Shown here: piece by piece, positions 7,363-17,931 of the stretch | Layout of the letters: each line of letters opens with the position of its first letter | How positions within the stretch are numbered: the stretch's first letter is position 1 | DNA from: an uncultured Pelagibacteraceae bacterium | GTDB lineage: Bacteria; Pseudomonadota; Alphaproteobacteria; Pelagibacterales; Pelagibacteraceae | NCBI GenBank assembly: GCA_902616725.1 | Contig: CACMTZ010000003.1 | Location: 62,001-126,000 of the forward strand | DNA: 64,000 bases | Direction: 5' to 3' | Notes under the pieces: generated by a model | What the model was told of the DNA's origin: nothing | Database searches by the model: none | Seen by the model: the letters and a program-made list of their open reading frames with translations, nothing else | Made by a program: the position numbers and the translations under genes

Positions 7363-8016
7363 TTAATAATTCTTTTTTCTAAAATATAGATATAGCAAAA
7401 AAATTGAAATCGCTAATGAAAACCATGTCATTGCATATTTTTTATGATTGTTGGAAATATTGGCAGTAATTTTTTTTGGTCTAGGAAACTGATAATTTCC
7501 ATCTAAATATATTATGTACTTAGAAAATTCTTTACCAGTAAATTTTGAGATATCTTCTCTATTCAAACTAAACCAGTAATTTCCTTTTATATCATTATCT
7601 GGTTTAAATATATTTTTTCTTCCCTGCGTTTTAAGAGTTCCTTCTATATTATTTTGATCCAATATATTTATTTCAGGTGTATCTTTTTTTTCAAATGGTA
7701 TCCATCCTCTATTGAGTAAATAATTTTCACCATTTATTTGAATTGGATTTAAAACATCAAACCCAGGTGTTCCAGAGTCATTTAAATTATATAAGTAAAT
7801 TTGTTTATCAAAATCAACGCGACCTGATGTTTTTATTTTGAGATAATTTTGTTGATTAGATTGTGAAAGTTGAACTGGAGGATTTTTTAATGAATTTTCA
7901 ATTTCTAAAATGAGATTATTCTTCCAATTTAAACGAATTACTTGCCAAGTACCTAAAGCTATAAAAACAAAGATAAAAAATATGATAAAAACTGAAAATA
8001 AAAACTTATGTCTCAA
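7363..8016 (-). CDS. SURF1 family cytochrome oxidase assembly protein
   Basis: Inner-membrane factor for heme A insertion into cytochrome c oxidase subunit I. It has two membrane helices, one at residues 4-24 and one near 193-213, with a periplasmic domain between. The family marks LGTWQVIRLNWK near the N-terminus and NRGWIPF are visible. The start is a TTG: the frame has TGA at 8020-8022 just upstream and no ATG before the first helix. It lies nine bases after coxC in the cox operon and abuts thrC. Length 217 aa is normal for bacterial SURF1. Confidence 0.9.
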   Translation of the reverse strand: MRHKFLFSVFIIFFIFVFIALGTWQVIRLNWKNNLILEIENSLKNPPVQLSQSNQQNYLKIKTSGRVDFDKQIYLYNLNDSGTPGFDVLNPIQINGENYLLNRGWIPFEKKDTPEINILDQNNIEGTLKTQGRKNIFKPDNDIKGNYWFSLNREDISKFTGKEFSKYIIYLDGNYQFPRPKKITANISNNHKKYAMTWFSLAISIFLLYLYFRKKNY

Positions 8017-8025
8017 GGTTCAAAA

Positions 8026-8814
8026 TTAGCTTCCCCAAATATAGATCGCAGCAAATAAGAATAGCCAAACTACGTCAACAAAGTGCCAGTACCAGGCTGC
8101 TGCCTCAAAACCAAAGTGATGATCTTTGTTAAAGTGACCTAACTTTCCTCTCCACAAACATACGGCCAAGAAAATTGTACCCACGATCACGTGAAAACCA
8201 TGAAATCCTGTTGCCATGTAAAATACTGAACCATATATGTGATCTGAAAAAGCAAATGTTGCATGATGATATTCGTAAGCTTGTAAAGCAGTAAAACAAA
8301 CTCCTAATATAACTGTTAAAACTAATCCTTGAATAAATCCTTTTCTATCATCCTCTAAGAGAGCGTGATGAGACCAGGTTACAGTAGTTCCAGATAACAA
8401 AAGAACCAATGTATTTATTAATGGTATATCCCATGGATCAAAAGTTTCTATATCTTTTGGCGGCCATACATTTCCAACGAAATCGTTTGGAAAAAGACTC
8501 ACATCAAAGTAAGCCCAAAACCAAGCAACAAAAAACATTACCTCAGAGGCAATGAACAAAGTCATCCCGTAACGATGATGTATTTGAACCACTGGCGTAT
8601 GATGTCCTTGATGCTCTGCCTCAATAACTACATCTCTAAACCACATGTATGCTCCATAAATTAATAAAGCAAATCCAAGGTACATTCCCCATGAAACCTC
8701 ATAATGCATGTAGTAAACAGCTCCCACAGCTAAAATTAAACATGAAAATGAAACATAGATAGGCCAAGGACTTGGGTCTACTAAATGGTAATCGTGTTTT
8801 TTTTCAGCTGACAT
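8026..8814 (-). CDS. ctaE: Cytochrome c oxidase subunit III
   Basis: Membrane subunit of the aa3-type terminal oxidase, with seven predicted helices. Characteristic segments include DPSPWPIYVSFS near the N-terminus, the HHRYGMTLFIASEVMFF helix with its conserved Glu, and the C-terminal AAAWYWHFVDVVWLFLF. 262 aa is typical. The gene lies between ctaG and SURF1, the standard alphaproteobacterial cox operon order. Confidence 0.97.
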   Translation of the reverse strand: MSAEKKHDYHLVDPSPWPIYVSFSCLILAVGAVYYMHYEVSWGMYLGFALLIYGAYMWFRDVVIEAEHQGHHTPVVQIHHRYGMTLFIASEVMFFVAWFWAYFDVSLFPNDFVGNVWPPKDIETFDPWDIPLINTLVLLLSGTTVTWSHHALLEDDRKGFIQGLVLTVILGVCFTALQAYEYHHATFAFSDHIYGSVFYMATGFHGFHVIVGTIFLAVCLWRGKLGHFNKDHHFGFEAAAWYWHFVDVVWLFLFAAIYIWGS

Positions 8815-8823
8815 TTTTTTGGA

Positions 8824-9357
8824 TTATGATTGTTTATAGTAATCTGTCGAGAAAAAAGTATACGACATAGTTACATCCTGTAAATTTTTTACTGTTGCAT
8901 CGTTGACCATTTCTGGGTCTAAATAAAAAGTCATCACATAAGTAGCAGTTTCACCAGCTTTTAATTCTTGTTTTTCAAAGCAAAAACAACCAAGTTTGCT
9001 ATAATATTTTCCAAAGCTTGAGGGTGAAACGTTAAAACTTGCTACACCTGCAGTTGGTTCATTGCTATAATTGGTTACCTCAAACTCAATTTTGTTTACT
9101 TGACCCACTTTAACATCCATCACATTCGATTTTGCTTTAAAATCCCATGGTAAATTATTAACATTGGTATCAAATCTTACACTAACGACTTTATCTAAAA
9201 CAATTTTTGGAGCTTTGTCTGCCACTTGAGTAGTTCCTCCAAAACCTGTAACTCTACAAAAAATTTCATAAAGAGGGACTGATGCATATGATAAACCTAA
9301 CATCAAAACAAAAATCCCAGCTAAAACTAATGGTGTTAATTTCTTTTTTTCTATCAT
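8824..9357 (-). CDS. ctaG: Cytochrome c oxidase assembly protein CtaG/Cox11
   Basis: Delivers copper to the CuB site of subunit I. A single N-terminal membrane anchor (residues 8-27) is followed by an immunoglobulin-like periplasmic domain. The conserved cysteines are visible: Cys34 in IFCRVTG and the copper-binding CFC motif in LGCFCFEKQ near residue 123. Its ATG overlaps the stop of the small CoxF-like ORF by four bases. 177 aa is usual. Confidence 0.96.
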   Translation of the reverse strand: MIEKKKLTPLVLAGIFVLMLGLSYASVPLYEIFCRVTGFGGTTQVADKAPKIVLDKVVSVRFDTNVNNLPWDFKAKSNVMDVKVGQVNKIEFEVTNYSNEPTAGVASFNVSPSSFGKYYSKLGCFCFEKQELKAGETATYVMTFYLDPEMVNDATVKNLQDVTMSYTFFSTDYYKQS

Positions 9358-9479
9358 ATCGACCTATCAAACACCCCTGTGTTATATAAAGTAAAAAAGA
9401 AAAGAAAAATCATAAACGCAATAATAGCTAATGCTGTAATAATATTTTTTCTTTTTGTTTTTTTATCTGGTGTAATCAT
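9354..9479 (-). CDS. Small single-helix membrane protein, CoxF-like (41 aa)
   Basis: A short ORF that fills the gap between ctaB and ctaG. The protein starts MITPDKKTKRKNI, has one hydrophobic helix (about residues 14-32) and ends NTGVFDRSI. Both ends overlap the neighbours by four bases in ATGA arrangements (9476-9479 with ctaB, 9354-9357 with ctaG), which indicates translational coupling and a real gene. A CoxF-type small protein is known at this position in alphaproteobacterial cox operons; the assignment rests on position and topology, because the sequence is too short for more. Topology: positively charged N-terminus inside, short tail outside. Confidence 0.75.
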   Translation of the reverse strand: MITPDKKTKRKNIITALAIIAFMIFLFFFTLYNTGVFDRSI

Positions 9480-10387
9480 ATTATTTTATCAATCAAAAAC
9501 AGAACAAAAACTAAAAATAAATACAATATTGAATATCCAAATATAGCTTTTGCTTTCTTAGAGTTAAATCTATTTTTTTTATAATCCAACAATTCATAAC
9601 ATAAAAAATTGTAATAAAAAGTTAATAGCAGTGATGGAATTAAAAATGTTAAACCAACAAAATTAATTAAATATGGAAAAATAATTACCGGTATCATCAA
9701 TAAAGAATAAATGAATATATTGATTTTGGTACTTTCTATTCCATTGGTTAGTGGCAGCATTGGTATTTTGGCTTTCTTGTAATCATCGGACTTGTATAAA
9801 CTAAGTGCCCAAAAATGAGAGGGTGTCCAAAAAAATATAATCAAGAAAAATGTTAATGGTTCAAGGGATATAGAGCCTGTAGCAATAGTCCATCCTATAA
9901 CTGGTGGAAAAGCACCAGCTGCCCCACCAATAACTATATTTTGTGGAGTTCTTCTTTTTAACCAGATTGTATAAACAAACACATAAAACAATATTGTTAA
10001 TAATAATATTGCTGCAGAAACTCTGTTGGTAAAATAATCTAAAGCTACAACTGAAACTATTGATAATGTAACACCAAATATCAAGGCTTGATTTCTATTG
10101 ACTTTCCCTGTTGGAATGGGTCTTAAACAGGTTCTTGTCATTAAAGCATCGAGATCGGACTCATACCACATATTTAAAGCACCAGCTGCTCCGGCACCTA
10201 ATGAAACGAGAAGAATTCCAATAATTGCGTCTTTAGTTGAAACAACGTTGGGTGCTGTTAATAAACCTACCGCACAGGTAAAAATTACCAATGACATAAC
10301 TCTTGGCTTCATCAATTTAAATAATTCTGAAAGATTAGATAAATCTTCTTGGCTTAAACTTCTTTTTTTTAGCCTTGAATTTTCCAT
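9476..10387 (-). CDS. ctaB: Protoheme IX farnesyltransferase (heme O synthase)
   Basis: UbiA-superfamily membrane prenyltransferase that adds a farnesyl group to heme B for heme O/A. The aspartate-rich motif NMWYESDLDALMTRT (about residues 73-87) followed by RPIPTG is diagnostic, and a second DYKKAKIPMLP segment is visible. About nine helices; 303 aa. It lies between coxA (23-base gap) and the small CoxF-like ORF, with a four-base overlap to the latter. Confidence 0.97.
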   Translation of the reverse strand: MENSRLKKRSLSQEDLSNLSELFKLMKPRVMSLVIFTCAVGLLTAPNVVSTKDAIIGILLVSLGAGAAGALNMWYESDLDALMTRTCLRPIPTGKVNRNQALIFGVTLSIVSVVALDYFTNRVSAAILLLTILFYVFVYTIWLKRRTPQNIVIGGAAGAFPPVIGWTIATGSISLEPLTFFLIIFFWTPSHFWALSLYKSDDYKKAKIPMLPLTNGIESTKINIFIYSLLMIPVIIFPYLINFVGLTFLIPSLLLTFYYNFLCYELLDYKKNRFNSKKAKAIFGYSILYLFLVFVLFLIDKII

Positions 10388-10410
10388 CAGTTCTTAACGC
10401 TCTTATTTTA

Positions 10411-12045
<1,635 letters not shown>

Positions 12046-12858
12046 TTATTTACTCGCTAATTTAAGTTTATCATTTTCAATTTCTTCTTTTGCAAATTTC
12101 ACACGCGCCTCAGATAACCATTCTTGATATTCATCCTCACTAACTACTTTAACTGCAATTGGCATAAACGCATGTTTTATACCACAAAGTTCTGAACATT
12201 GACCATAATAAGTACCAACTTTTTCAGCCTTAAACCACGTTTCATTAATTCTTCCAGGTACCGCATCCCTTTTTACTCCAAATGAAGGTAAGGCCCATGC
12301 ATGTAAAACATCATTTGCTGTTATTAAAACTTTAACTACTTTGCCAACTGGAACAACAACTTGATTATCAACAGCTAACAATCTTGGTTGATTTGCTTTT
12401 AAATCTTTTTCCTCAATCATGTATGAGTCAAATTCCAAATTTTCATCTGGATACTCATAACCCCAATACCATTGATAGCCAATTGCTTTGATTGTTAAAT
12501 CTGCTTTTGGAATTGTATCTTGCTTATATAAAATTTTAAATGATGGAACCGCCATGACAATTAAAATTAAGCAAGGAATTAAAGTCCATAAAACTTCAAC
12601 AGTTACATTGTGTGTTCTCTTTGAGGGATTAGGGTTTGCTGAAGCTCTAAATCTTACACACGCATAAAGCATTAAAAATAAAACAAATACACTTATTGCT
12701 ATTATTATTGGTAATAACAAGTTATCGTGAAAAGCTACAATGTCTCTCATCGATTCTGATGCCGCTTTTTGAAAACCTAATTGCCAATCAACAGGTTGGT
12801 TTGCAAAAGCATTTTGAGAGATAAAAATACTTGAAAATATAAATAAAAATTTTTTCAT
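12046..12858 (-). CDS. ctaC: Cytochrome c oxidase subunit II
   Basis: Accepts electrons from cytochrome c through the binuclear CuA centre. A signal peptide (residues 1-19, ending NAFA) and two helices (about 45-65 and 90-108) precede the periplasmic cupredoxin domain. The CuA ligands are in YYGQCSELCGIKHAFM near residue 217, with the aromatic patch YQWYWGYEYPDE for electron entry. No heme-c CXXCH is attached. First gene of the minus-strand cox operon; the 60-bp gap upstream probably carries its promoter. Confidence 0.97.
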   Translation of the reverse strand: MKKFLFIFSSIFISQNAFANQPVDWQLGFQKAASESMRDIVAFHDNLLLPIIIAISVFVLFLMLYACVRFRASANPNPSKRTHNVTVEVLWTLIPCLILIVMAVPSFKILYKQDTIPKADLTIKAIGYQWYWGYEYPDENLEFDSYMIEEKDLKANQPRLLAVDNQVVVPVGKVVKVLITANDVLHAWALPSFGVKRDAVPGRINETWFKAEKVGTYYGQCSELCGIKHAFMPIAVKVVSEDEYQEWLSEARVKFAKEEIENDKLKLASK

Positions 12859-12918
12859 TTTTACTAGCTATATAAAGCCCTTTTGTAAAAATTACACTTT
12901 AGTTTTCGCGACAATTTA

Positions 12919-13620
12919 TCAATTAATCACATAATTTATGATCGAAATTGCAGATATCACCGCAGTTTCTGATCTTAAAATATTATCATTAATTTTTAGT
13001 GCTTGTACTCCTTTAAAAGATAGAATCTCTTGCCTTTCGTGTTCTGAAAAATCCCCCTCAGGACCTATAATGATGCAAATTGGTTTATTTGAAAACTTTG
13101 TTTTTTCAATTTTTTTATTATTAGAATTTAAATCAGTAAAAATTAAGTCCATTGAATTTGATTTTAAAAATTTTTTCAAATTTTGAGCTTTCTCAATTTC
13201 AGGCACATTTAGTCGATTAGATTGTTCACTTGCTTCAATAACTATTTTTTCTAAACGCTCATTATTAATTTTTCTCACAACTGTTCTGTCAAAAATAATT
13301 GGTAAGAATTTAGTTACTCCTAGTTCGGTTGCTTTTTGAATCATAAAATTTTGATAGTTTGATTTAATCGGTGAGAATGCTAGCCACAATTCTTTTGAAC
13401 TTTCTTTTTTTCTTAATTGTTTAATTGTTTTAAATTCAACATTACCTTTTGATATTTTTAAAATTTTTGCTTCCCATTCTCCATTTTGATTGAATATTGA
13501 AAAAGCTTTACTTTCTTTAATTCGCATAACTTTAGTCAAATAATGTGATTGGGACTTATCTAATATATCGGTCATATCTGTAGATAATGTTCTCGAGAAA
13601 AATAATCTTATATTGCTCAT
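12919..13620 (-). CDS. rsmE: 16S rRNA (uracil1498-N3)-methyltransferase
   Basis: SPOUT-class methyltransferase modifying U1498 of 16S rRNA. The knot motifs IIGPEGDFSEHE (about residue 184) and LRSETAVISAIS near the C-terminus are diagnostic. 233 aa is typical. It is divergent from the HAD gene at 13638 and upstream of the cox operon on the same strand. Confidence 0.95.
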   Translation of the reverse strand: MSNIRLFFSRTLSTDMTDILDKSQSHYLTKVMRIKESKAFSIFNQNGEWEAKILKISKGNVEFKTIKQLRKKESSKELWLAFSPIKSNYQNFMIQKATELGVTKFLPIIFDRTVVRKINNERLEKIVIEASEQSNRLNVPEIEKAQNLKKFLKSNSMDLIFTDLNSNNKKIEKTKFSNKPICIIIGPEGDFSEHERQEILSFKGVQALKINDNILRSETAVISAISIINYVIN

Positions 13621-13637
13621 TTGTGTTAAGTTAGTTT

Positions 13638-14300
13638 ATGGAAAATGTTAAAGCAATAATTTTTGATGCATATGGAACATTGTTTGATGTCAATTCAGCT
13701 GCAGAAAAATGTAAAGATAAAATTGGAGACAAATGGGAGGGATTTGCAAATTTCTGGAGAACCACTCAATTAGAATATACTTGGCTTAGAAGTTTAATGG
13801 ATCGACACAAAGATTTTTGGCAAATTACAGAAGATAGTTTAGATAAATCAATAAAAGTTTTTAATATTGATCCTTCAATGAGAAATGAATTACTTAATTT
13901 GTATAAAATTTTATCACCCTATAAAGAAGTTCCAGAAACTTTAAAAACTCTAAAAGAGAAAAAATTTAAATTAGCTATTTTATCTAATGGTACTCCATCA
14001 CTACTGGACGAATTAGTTAAAAGTAATCATTTGGACAATTTATTTGATGATATCTTTTCTATAGAACAAGTTGGCGTATATAAACCAAGTTCTAGAGTTT
14101 ATGATTTGCCTATAAAAAAATATAATATTAATAAAAGTGAAGTTGCATTTTTAAGTGCTAATACTTGGGATGTTTCTGGTGGTGGAAATTATGGTTACCA
14201 ATCTATTTGGGTAAATCGAAATAATAACATTTTTGATAATTTAGATTTTAGACCAAAATATCAAATTACAGATCTTAACAAACTAATTCAATTAGTTTAA
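13638..14300 (+). CDS. Haloacid dehalogenase, type II (HAD superfamily)
   Basis: Cytoplasmic HAD hydrolase of the L-2-haloacid dehalogenase subfamily. The nucleophile is Asp10 in IIFDAYGTLFDVNSA. The cap-domain stretch FWRTTQLEYTWLRSLM, the motif II segment ILSNGTPSLLDELV, Lys in VYKPSSRVYDL and SANTWDVSGGGNYGY all match type II haloacid dehalogenases. 220 aa fits. The actual substrate cannot be told from sequence. It is followed by DoxX, pirin and a quinone oxidoreductase on the same strand. Confidence 0.9.
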   Translation: MENVKAIIFDAYGTLFDVNSAAEKCKDKIGDKWEGFANFWRTTQLEYTWLRSLMDRHKDFWQITEDSLDKSIKVFNIDPSMRNELLNLYKILSPYKEVPETLKTLKEKKFKLAILSNGTPSLLDELVKSNHLDNLFDDIFSIEQVGVYKPSSRVYDLPIKKYNINKSEVAFLSANTWDVSGGGNYGYQSIWVNRNNNIFDNLDFRPKYQITDLNKLIQLV

Positions 14301-14360
14301 TATTTTTAAAATAAAGACCAAAGGTGACAAAATATTTTTTTTTGTGCTTGCAAACAATGT

Positions 14361-14377
14361 TACAATCCGCCATTGTA
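14361..14377. promoter_or_regulatory. Inverted repeat upstream of doxX, possible operator
   Basis: TACAAT-CCGCC-ATTGTA is a perfect 6-bp inverted repeat ending 21 bases before the DoxX ATG. A second, interleaved pair (ACAATG at 14354-14359 with CATTGT at 14371-14376) adds to the symmetry. The position fits a regulator site controlling the doxX-pirin-qor genes; no regulator gene is adjacent. Confidence 0.4.
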
Positions 14378-14397
14378 TTTACTAAGATTTATTTAAC

Positions 14398-14766
14398 ATG
14401 ATTAAAGCACTAGATTTATTTGGAAGAGTTTTAATATCTGCATTATTTTTTTTAAATGGAGTTTTTAAAATAAATAATTATGAGGGAACTATAGGTTGGA
14501 TGGAAAGTTTTGGTTTGCCCGGTATATTGATTATACCTGCAATTGCTCTTGAAATAATTGGACCCATTCTTATTGTAATTGGCTATCAAACTAGAATTGC
14601 TGCAGCAGCTTTAAGCTTATTTTGTTTTGCAACAGCTATTATTTTTCACAATGATTTTGCTGACCAGGTACAGCTAACCGCTTTTCTTAAAAACATTGCT
14701 TTGGCTGGTGGTTTTTTATTCTTGGTAGTTAATGGTGCTAAAGGTTTATGTTTAGATAAAAAGTGA
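14398..14766 (+). CDS. DoxX family membrane protein
   Basis: Small integral membrane protein with four hydrophobic helices. The N-terminal LFGRVLISALFFLNGVFKI and central AIALEIIGPILIVIGY are typical of the DoxX/SURF4-like family, whose members are linked to redox or thiol stress. 122 aa is normal. It precedes pirin and a quinone oxidoreductase, a context consistent with redox homeostasis. The biochemical role is not established from sequence. Confidence 0.85.
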   Translation: MIKALDLFGRVLISALFFLNGVFKINNYEGTIGWMESFGLPGILIIPAIALEIIGPILIVIGYQTRIAAAALSLFCFATAIIFHNDFADQVQLTAFLKNIALAGGFLFLVVNGAKGLCLDKK

Positions 14767-14802
14767 TCTTGAAATTAATAATTAATTCGTTAATTAAAGC
14801 GG

Positions 14803-15639
14803 ATGAAAAATATTGAAGTAAAACAAATCATCGATCCGATCCCAGCTTCAGATGGAGCTGGAGTAAAGTTAAAAAGAAGTATTGGAGTTGAACCCAATTA
14901 CTTTGATCCTTTTTTGATGCTAGACGAATTTGGCTCTGAAAATAGTGATGATTATGTAGCTGGTTTTCCCCCACATCCCCACCGAGGAATTGAAACAGTG
15001 ACTTACATGCTTGCTGGTGATTTTGAACATAAAGATAGCACAGGCGGTGAAGGTAAAATGACTGCTGGTGATGTCCAATGGATGAAAACTGGAAGTGGTA
15101 TTATCCACTCAGAGATGCCTGCAATGAAAGAAGGGAAACTTCATGGATTTCAGCTATGGATCAACATGCCAGCAAAATTAAAAATGAGCAAACCTGAGTA
15201 TATTTATATTGATGCAGATAAAATGAGTGTACATGAAGATAATGATAAAAAAGTAAAAGTTATAGCTGGTAAGTTTGAAAAGGCAGAAGGTCCAGTCAAA
15301 GGTCACAATGTTGAGCCAGTTTATTTTGATGTCGAACTAAATAAAGATAAGAATTTTAATTATCTTGTCCCATCTACACACAACAGTTTTGTTTATTTAA
15401 TAGATGGCGAAATAAAGATTGGTGAGCAAAAACATGCAAATGTTAAAGATAGTACCTTGATATTACTTACAAGAGGTGAGAATTTGAAAGTGAAAGCTTT
15501 GTCAAAGGCTAAATTTTTAGTTATTTCTGGAAAACCAATAAATGAAGAAATTGCAAGAGGTGGTCCGTTTGTAATGAATACTAAAGCAGAAATATTGCAG
15601 GCCGTTCAAGATTATCATAACGGCACATTTGTAAAATAA
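14803..15639 (+). CDS. Pirin family protein
   Basis: Bicupin protein with a metal site in the N-terminal domain. The ligands are visible: His58 and His60 in FPPHPHRG, then His102 and Glu104 in GSGIIHSEMP. The DPFLMLDEFG segment near residue 35 is a family mark. Some bacterial pirins are quercetin dioxygenases; the role here is unknown. 278 aa is usual. It sits between doxX and a quinone oxidoreductase, with only four bases to the latter. Confidence 0.92.
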   Translation: MKNIEVKQIIDPIPASDGAGVKLKRSIGVEPNYFDPFLMLDEFGSENSDDYVAGFPPHPHRGIETVTYMLAGDFEHKDSTGGEGKMTAGDVQWMKTGSGIIHSEMPAMKEGKLHGFQLWINMPAKLKMSKPEYIYIDADKMSVHEDNDKKVKVIAGKFEKAEGPVKGHNVEPVYFDVELNKDKNFNYLVPSTHNSFVYLIDGEIKIGEQKHANVKDSTLILLTRGENLKVKALSKAKFLVISGKPINEEIARGGPFVMNTKAEILQAVQDYHNGTFVK

Positions 15640-15643
15640 AAAA

Positions 15644-16615
15644 ATGAAATCAATACAAATAGAGAAATTTGGTGGACCAGAGGTTTTGGTTATTAAGGAT
15701 ATAGACATAGCAAAACCAGGTCCGAAAGAAGTCTTAATAAAAAATAAATCAATAGGTCTCAATTTTATAGATGTTTATCACAGAACAGGTCTCTATCCTA
15801 TTCCATTACCCAGCGGTATAGGTCTTGAAGCTAGTGGAGTTATTGAAGAAATAGGATCTGAAGTAAAATTATTTAAAGTTGGTGATAGAGTTACTCATGC
15901 ATCAATGCCAATAGGAGCATATTCAGAAAAACAAATTATGCCTGAAGAAAAATTAATTACTGTTCCAGATGGTATTTCTGATGAGGTGGCGTCTTGTATA
16001 ACTTTAAAGGGTATCACTGCAGAATATCTATTACATAGAGCTTATCCATTAAAAAAAGGTGACAAAGTGCTTTACCACGCTGCAGCTGGAGCTCTTGGCC
16101 AAATCTTATGTCCTTGGGCTAATTCTCTAGGTGCAGAAGTAATTGGAACAGTTGGTTCAAAAGGTAAAGAGGAAATTGCAAAAAAAAATGGTTGTCATCA
16201 TGTAATTAATTATTCTGAAAAAAATTTCTCAGAAGAAGTTGAAAAAATTGTTGGCAAAAATGGTATTGATGTTGTTTATGATGGTGTCGGGATAAAAACA
16301 TTTAAAGGTTCAATTGAAACATTAAAAGTAAGAGGAATGATGGTAGCATTTGGTAATGCATCTGGATACGTTGATACTATAGATGTAAAAAAAGATATTA
16401 ATGCTAAAGGATTATTTTTTACTCGACCATCCATTGCACATTATACCATCAAAAGAGAAGAGCTTGTTGAGTCAGCAAAAAAAGTTTTTGATGCAATTTT
16501 ATCTAACAAATTTAATGTAGAAATTTCAAAAAAATACTCTTTAACAGATGCTGCTCAAGCTCACAAAGATTTAGAGGCAAGATTATTGACTGGTCCAGCA
16601 GTAATCATTCCTTAA
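15644..16615 (+). CDS. qor: NADPH:quinone oxidoreductase (zeta-crystallin-like MDR)
   Basis: Zinc-free medium-chain reductase expected to reduce quinones with NADPH. The family features PLPSGIGLEASGVIEEIG and the nucleotide-binding segment VLYHAAAGALGQILCPWA (Rossmann motif AAxGxxG) are clear, and no structural zinc cysteines are present. 323 aa is standard. It is the last gene of the doxX-pirin-qor row and its end overlaps the convergent DUF2721 gene by 11 bp. Confidence 0.93.
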   Translation: MKSIQIEKFGGPEVLVIKDIDIAKPGPKEVLIKNKSIGLNFIDVYHRTGLYPIPLPSGIGLEASGVIEEIGSEVKLFKVGDRVTHASMPIGAYSEKQIMPEEKLITVPDGISDEVASCITLKGITAEYLLHRAYPLKKGDKVLYHAAAGALGQILCPWANSLGAEVIGTVGSKGKEEIAKKNGCHHVINYSEKNFSEEVEKIVGKNGIDVVYDGVGIKTFKGSIETLKVRGMMVAFGNASGYVDTIDVKKDINAKGLFFTRPSIAHYTIKREELVESAKKVFDAILSNKFNVEISKKYSLTDAAQAHKDLEARLLTGPAVIIP

Positions 16616-17012
16616 ATTGAATATCCATATCGGAAAGGTGAAGTCGAAGAGCTTTAGTTGAGATTTGAATTTCAATAATAAAAAATATAATTGAGATCAT
16701 CATCGATAAACAACAAGAACCAAAAATTATTCTTGCAATAAAAAGTTCTTCTAAATAAAGCCCAAAAACAGTGAGCATATTGAACAAAAAACCAAAAGCA
16801 GCAAATAAAATACTTAATTTTAAAACACCTATTCTCTTTTCAAGATTTATTAATTGATCTTTCCATTCAGGTGGGGTGTGTTTTTCAAATACATACTCAT
16901 CATGTATTTTTCTTATCAAAGAACTAAGAGTATGAAATCTATTAGAATATACACCCATTATTAATGGGATCGCAGGAAACATTAACGCAGTTACAGTGTA
17001 ATCTATATTCAT
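16605..17012 (-). CDS. DUF2721 family membrane protein
   Basis: Small membrane protein with about three helices. The N-terminal ALMFPAIPLIMGVYSNRF and the following LSSLIRKIHDEY are typical of DUF2721, a family of unknown function. I place the start at the ATG at 17012 because the longer frame begins with TTG at 17033. Its end overlaps qor by 11 bp. Confidence 0.85.
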   Translation of the reverse strand: MNIDYTVTALMFPAIPLIMGVYSNRFHTLSSLIRKIHDEYVFEKHTPPEWKDQLINLEKRIGVLKLSILFAAFGFLFNMLTVFGLYLEELFIARIIFGSCCLSMMISIIFFIIEIQISTKALRLHLSDMDIQFKE

Positions 17013-17064
17013 ACGAATCAATTTGATTATCAATCTTGCCTTTGTTATTTACAAGTAAAATTTT

Positions 17065-17931
17065 ATGAACCAAGTAAACTTATTTATTGAACTGACAAGG
17101 CTAAAAAAACCGATTGGATATCTGTTATTATTTTGGCCATGTGTATGGGGATTAACCTTAATTTATGATTTTACAGGCGGTTTAAATATTTATTTTTTTT
17201 ATATTTTGCTTTTTTTTCTTGGTTCAGTTTTGATGAGATCTGCTGGATGTATAGTTAATGATATTTTAGATAGAAAATTTGATAAAAAAGTTACAAGAAC
17301 TAAAAATAGACCAATCGCTTCTGGAAAAATTTCAGTTCAGACTGGATTTTTATACGCTTTTATTCTTTGCTTGCTCGCTTTTTTTGTTCTTATAAATTTC
17401 AATTATTTTACAATTATAATTGCTCTTGCCTCTATGCCATTAGCTTTCACATATCCTTTAATGAAAAGATTCACATATTGGCCTCAGCTTTTCTTAGGAA
17501 TTACATTTAATTATGGATTAATACTTGGCTGGACCTCAATCTCTGAACAAATAAATATAGCACCAATAATTTTTTATCTTGGAGCCATATTTTGGACACT
17601 AGGCTACGACACAATCTATGGATTCCAAGATATTAAAGATGATGAAATTATAGGAGTAAAATCAACTTCAATAAAATTTAAAGGAACAGCAAAAATCTTT
17701 TTAATATTATGCTATTTATCTTTAATATCATCACTTGTAGTTGGAGGATTGATGATGAATTTTGATTTGATATATTTTCTATTTATTACAATTCCAATCA
17801 TACATTTATTTTTTTATCAGATAAATAATTTTAACTCCAAAAATCCTGCTTCTTGTTTAAGAATTTTTAAAAGTAACAATTATTTAGGGATTATCATATT
17901 TTTAAATATCTTGATAGGTAGGTTGTTTTGA
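17065..17931 (+). CDS. ubiA: 4-hydroxybenzoate polyprenyltransferase
   Basis: Membrane prenyltransferase of ubiquinone synthesis. The two aspartate-rich motifs are present: NDILDRKFDKK (residues 65-75, then RPIASG) and YDTIYGFQDIKDDE near residue 190. About nine helices; 288 aa. It supplies the quinone pool used by the cox-type respiratory chain. Its TGA shares one base with the ATG of the downstream ABC transporter. Confidence 0.95.
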   Translation: MNQVNLFIELTRLKKPIGYLLLFWPCVWGLTLIYDFTGGLNIYFFYILLFFLGSVLMRSAGCIVNDILDRKFDKKVTRTKNRPIASGKISVQTGFLYAFILCLLAFFVLINFNYFTIIIALASMPLAFTYPLMKRFTYWPQLFLGITFNYGLILGWTSISEQINIAPIIFYLGAIFWTLGYDTIYGFQDIKDDEIIGVKSTSIKFKGTAKIFLILCYLSLISSLVVGGLMMNFDLIYFLFITIPIIHLFFYQINNFNSKNPASCLRIFKSNNYLGIIIFLNILIGRLF

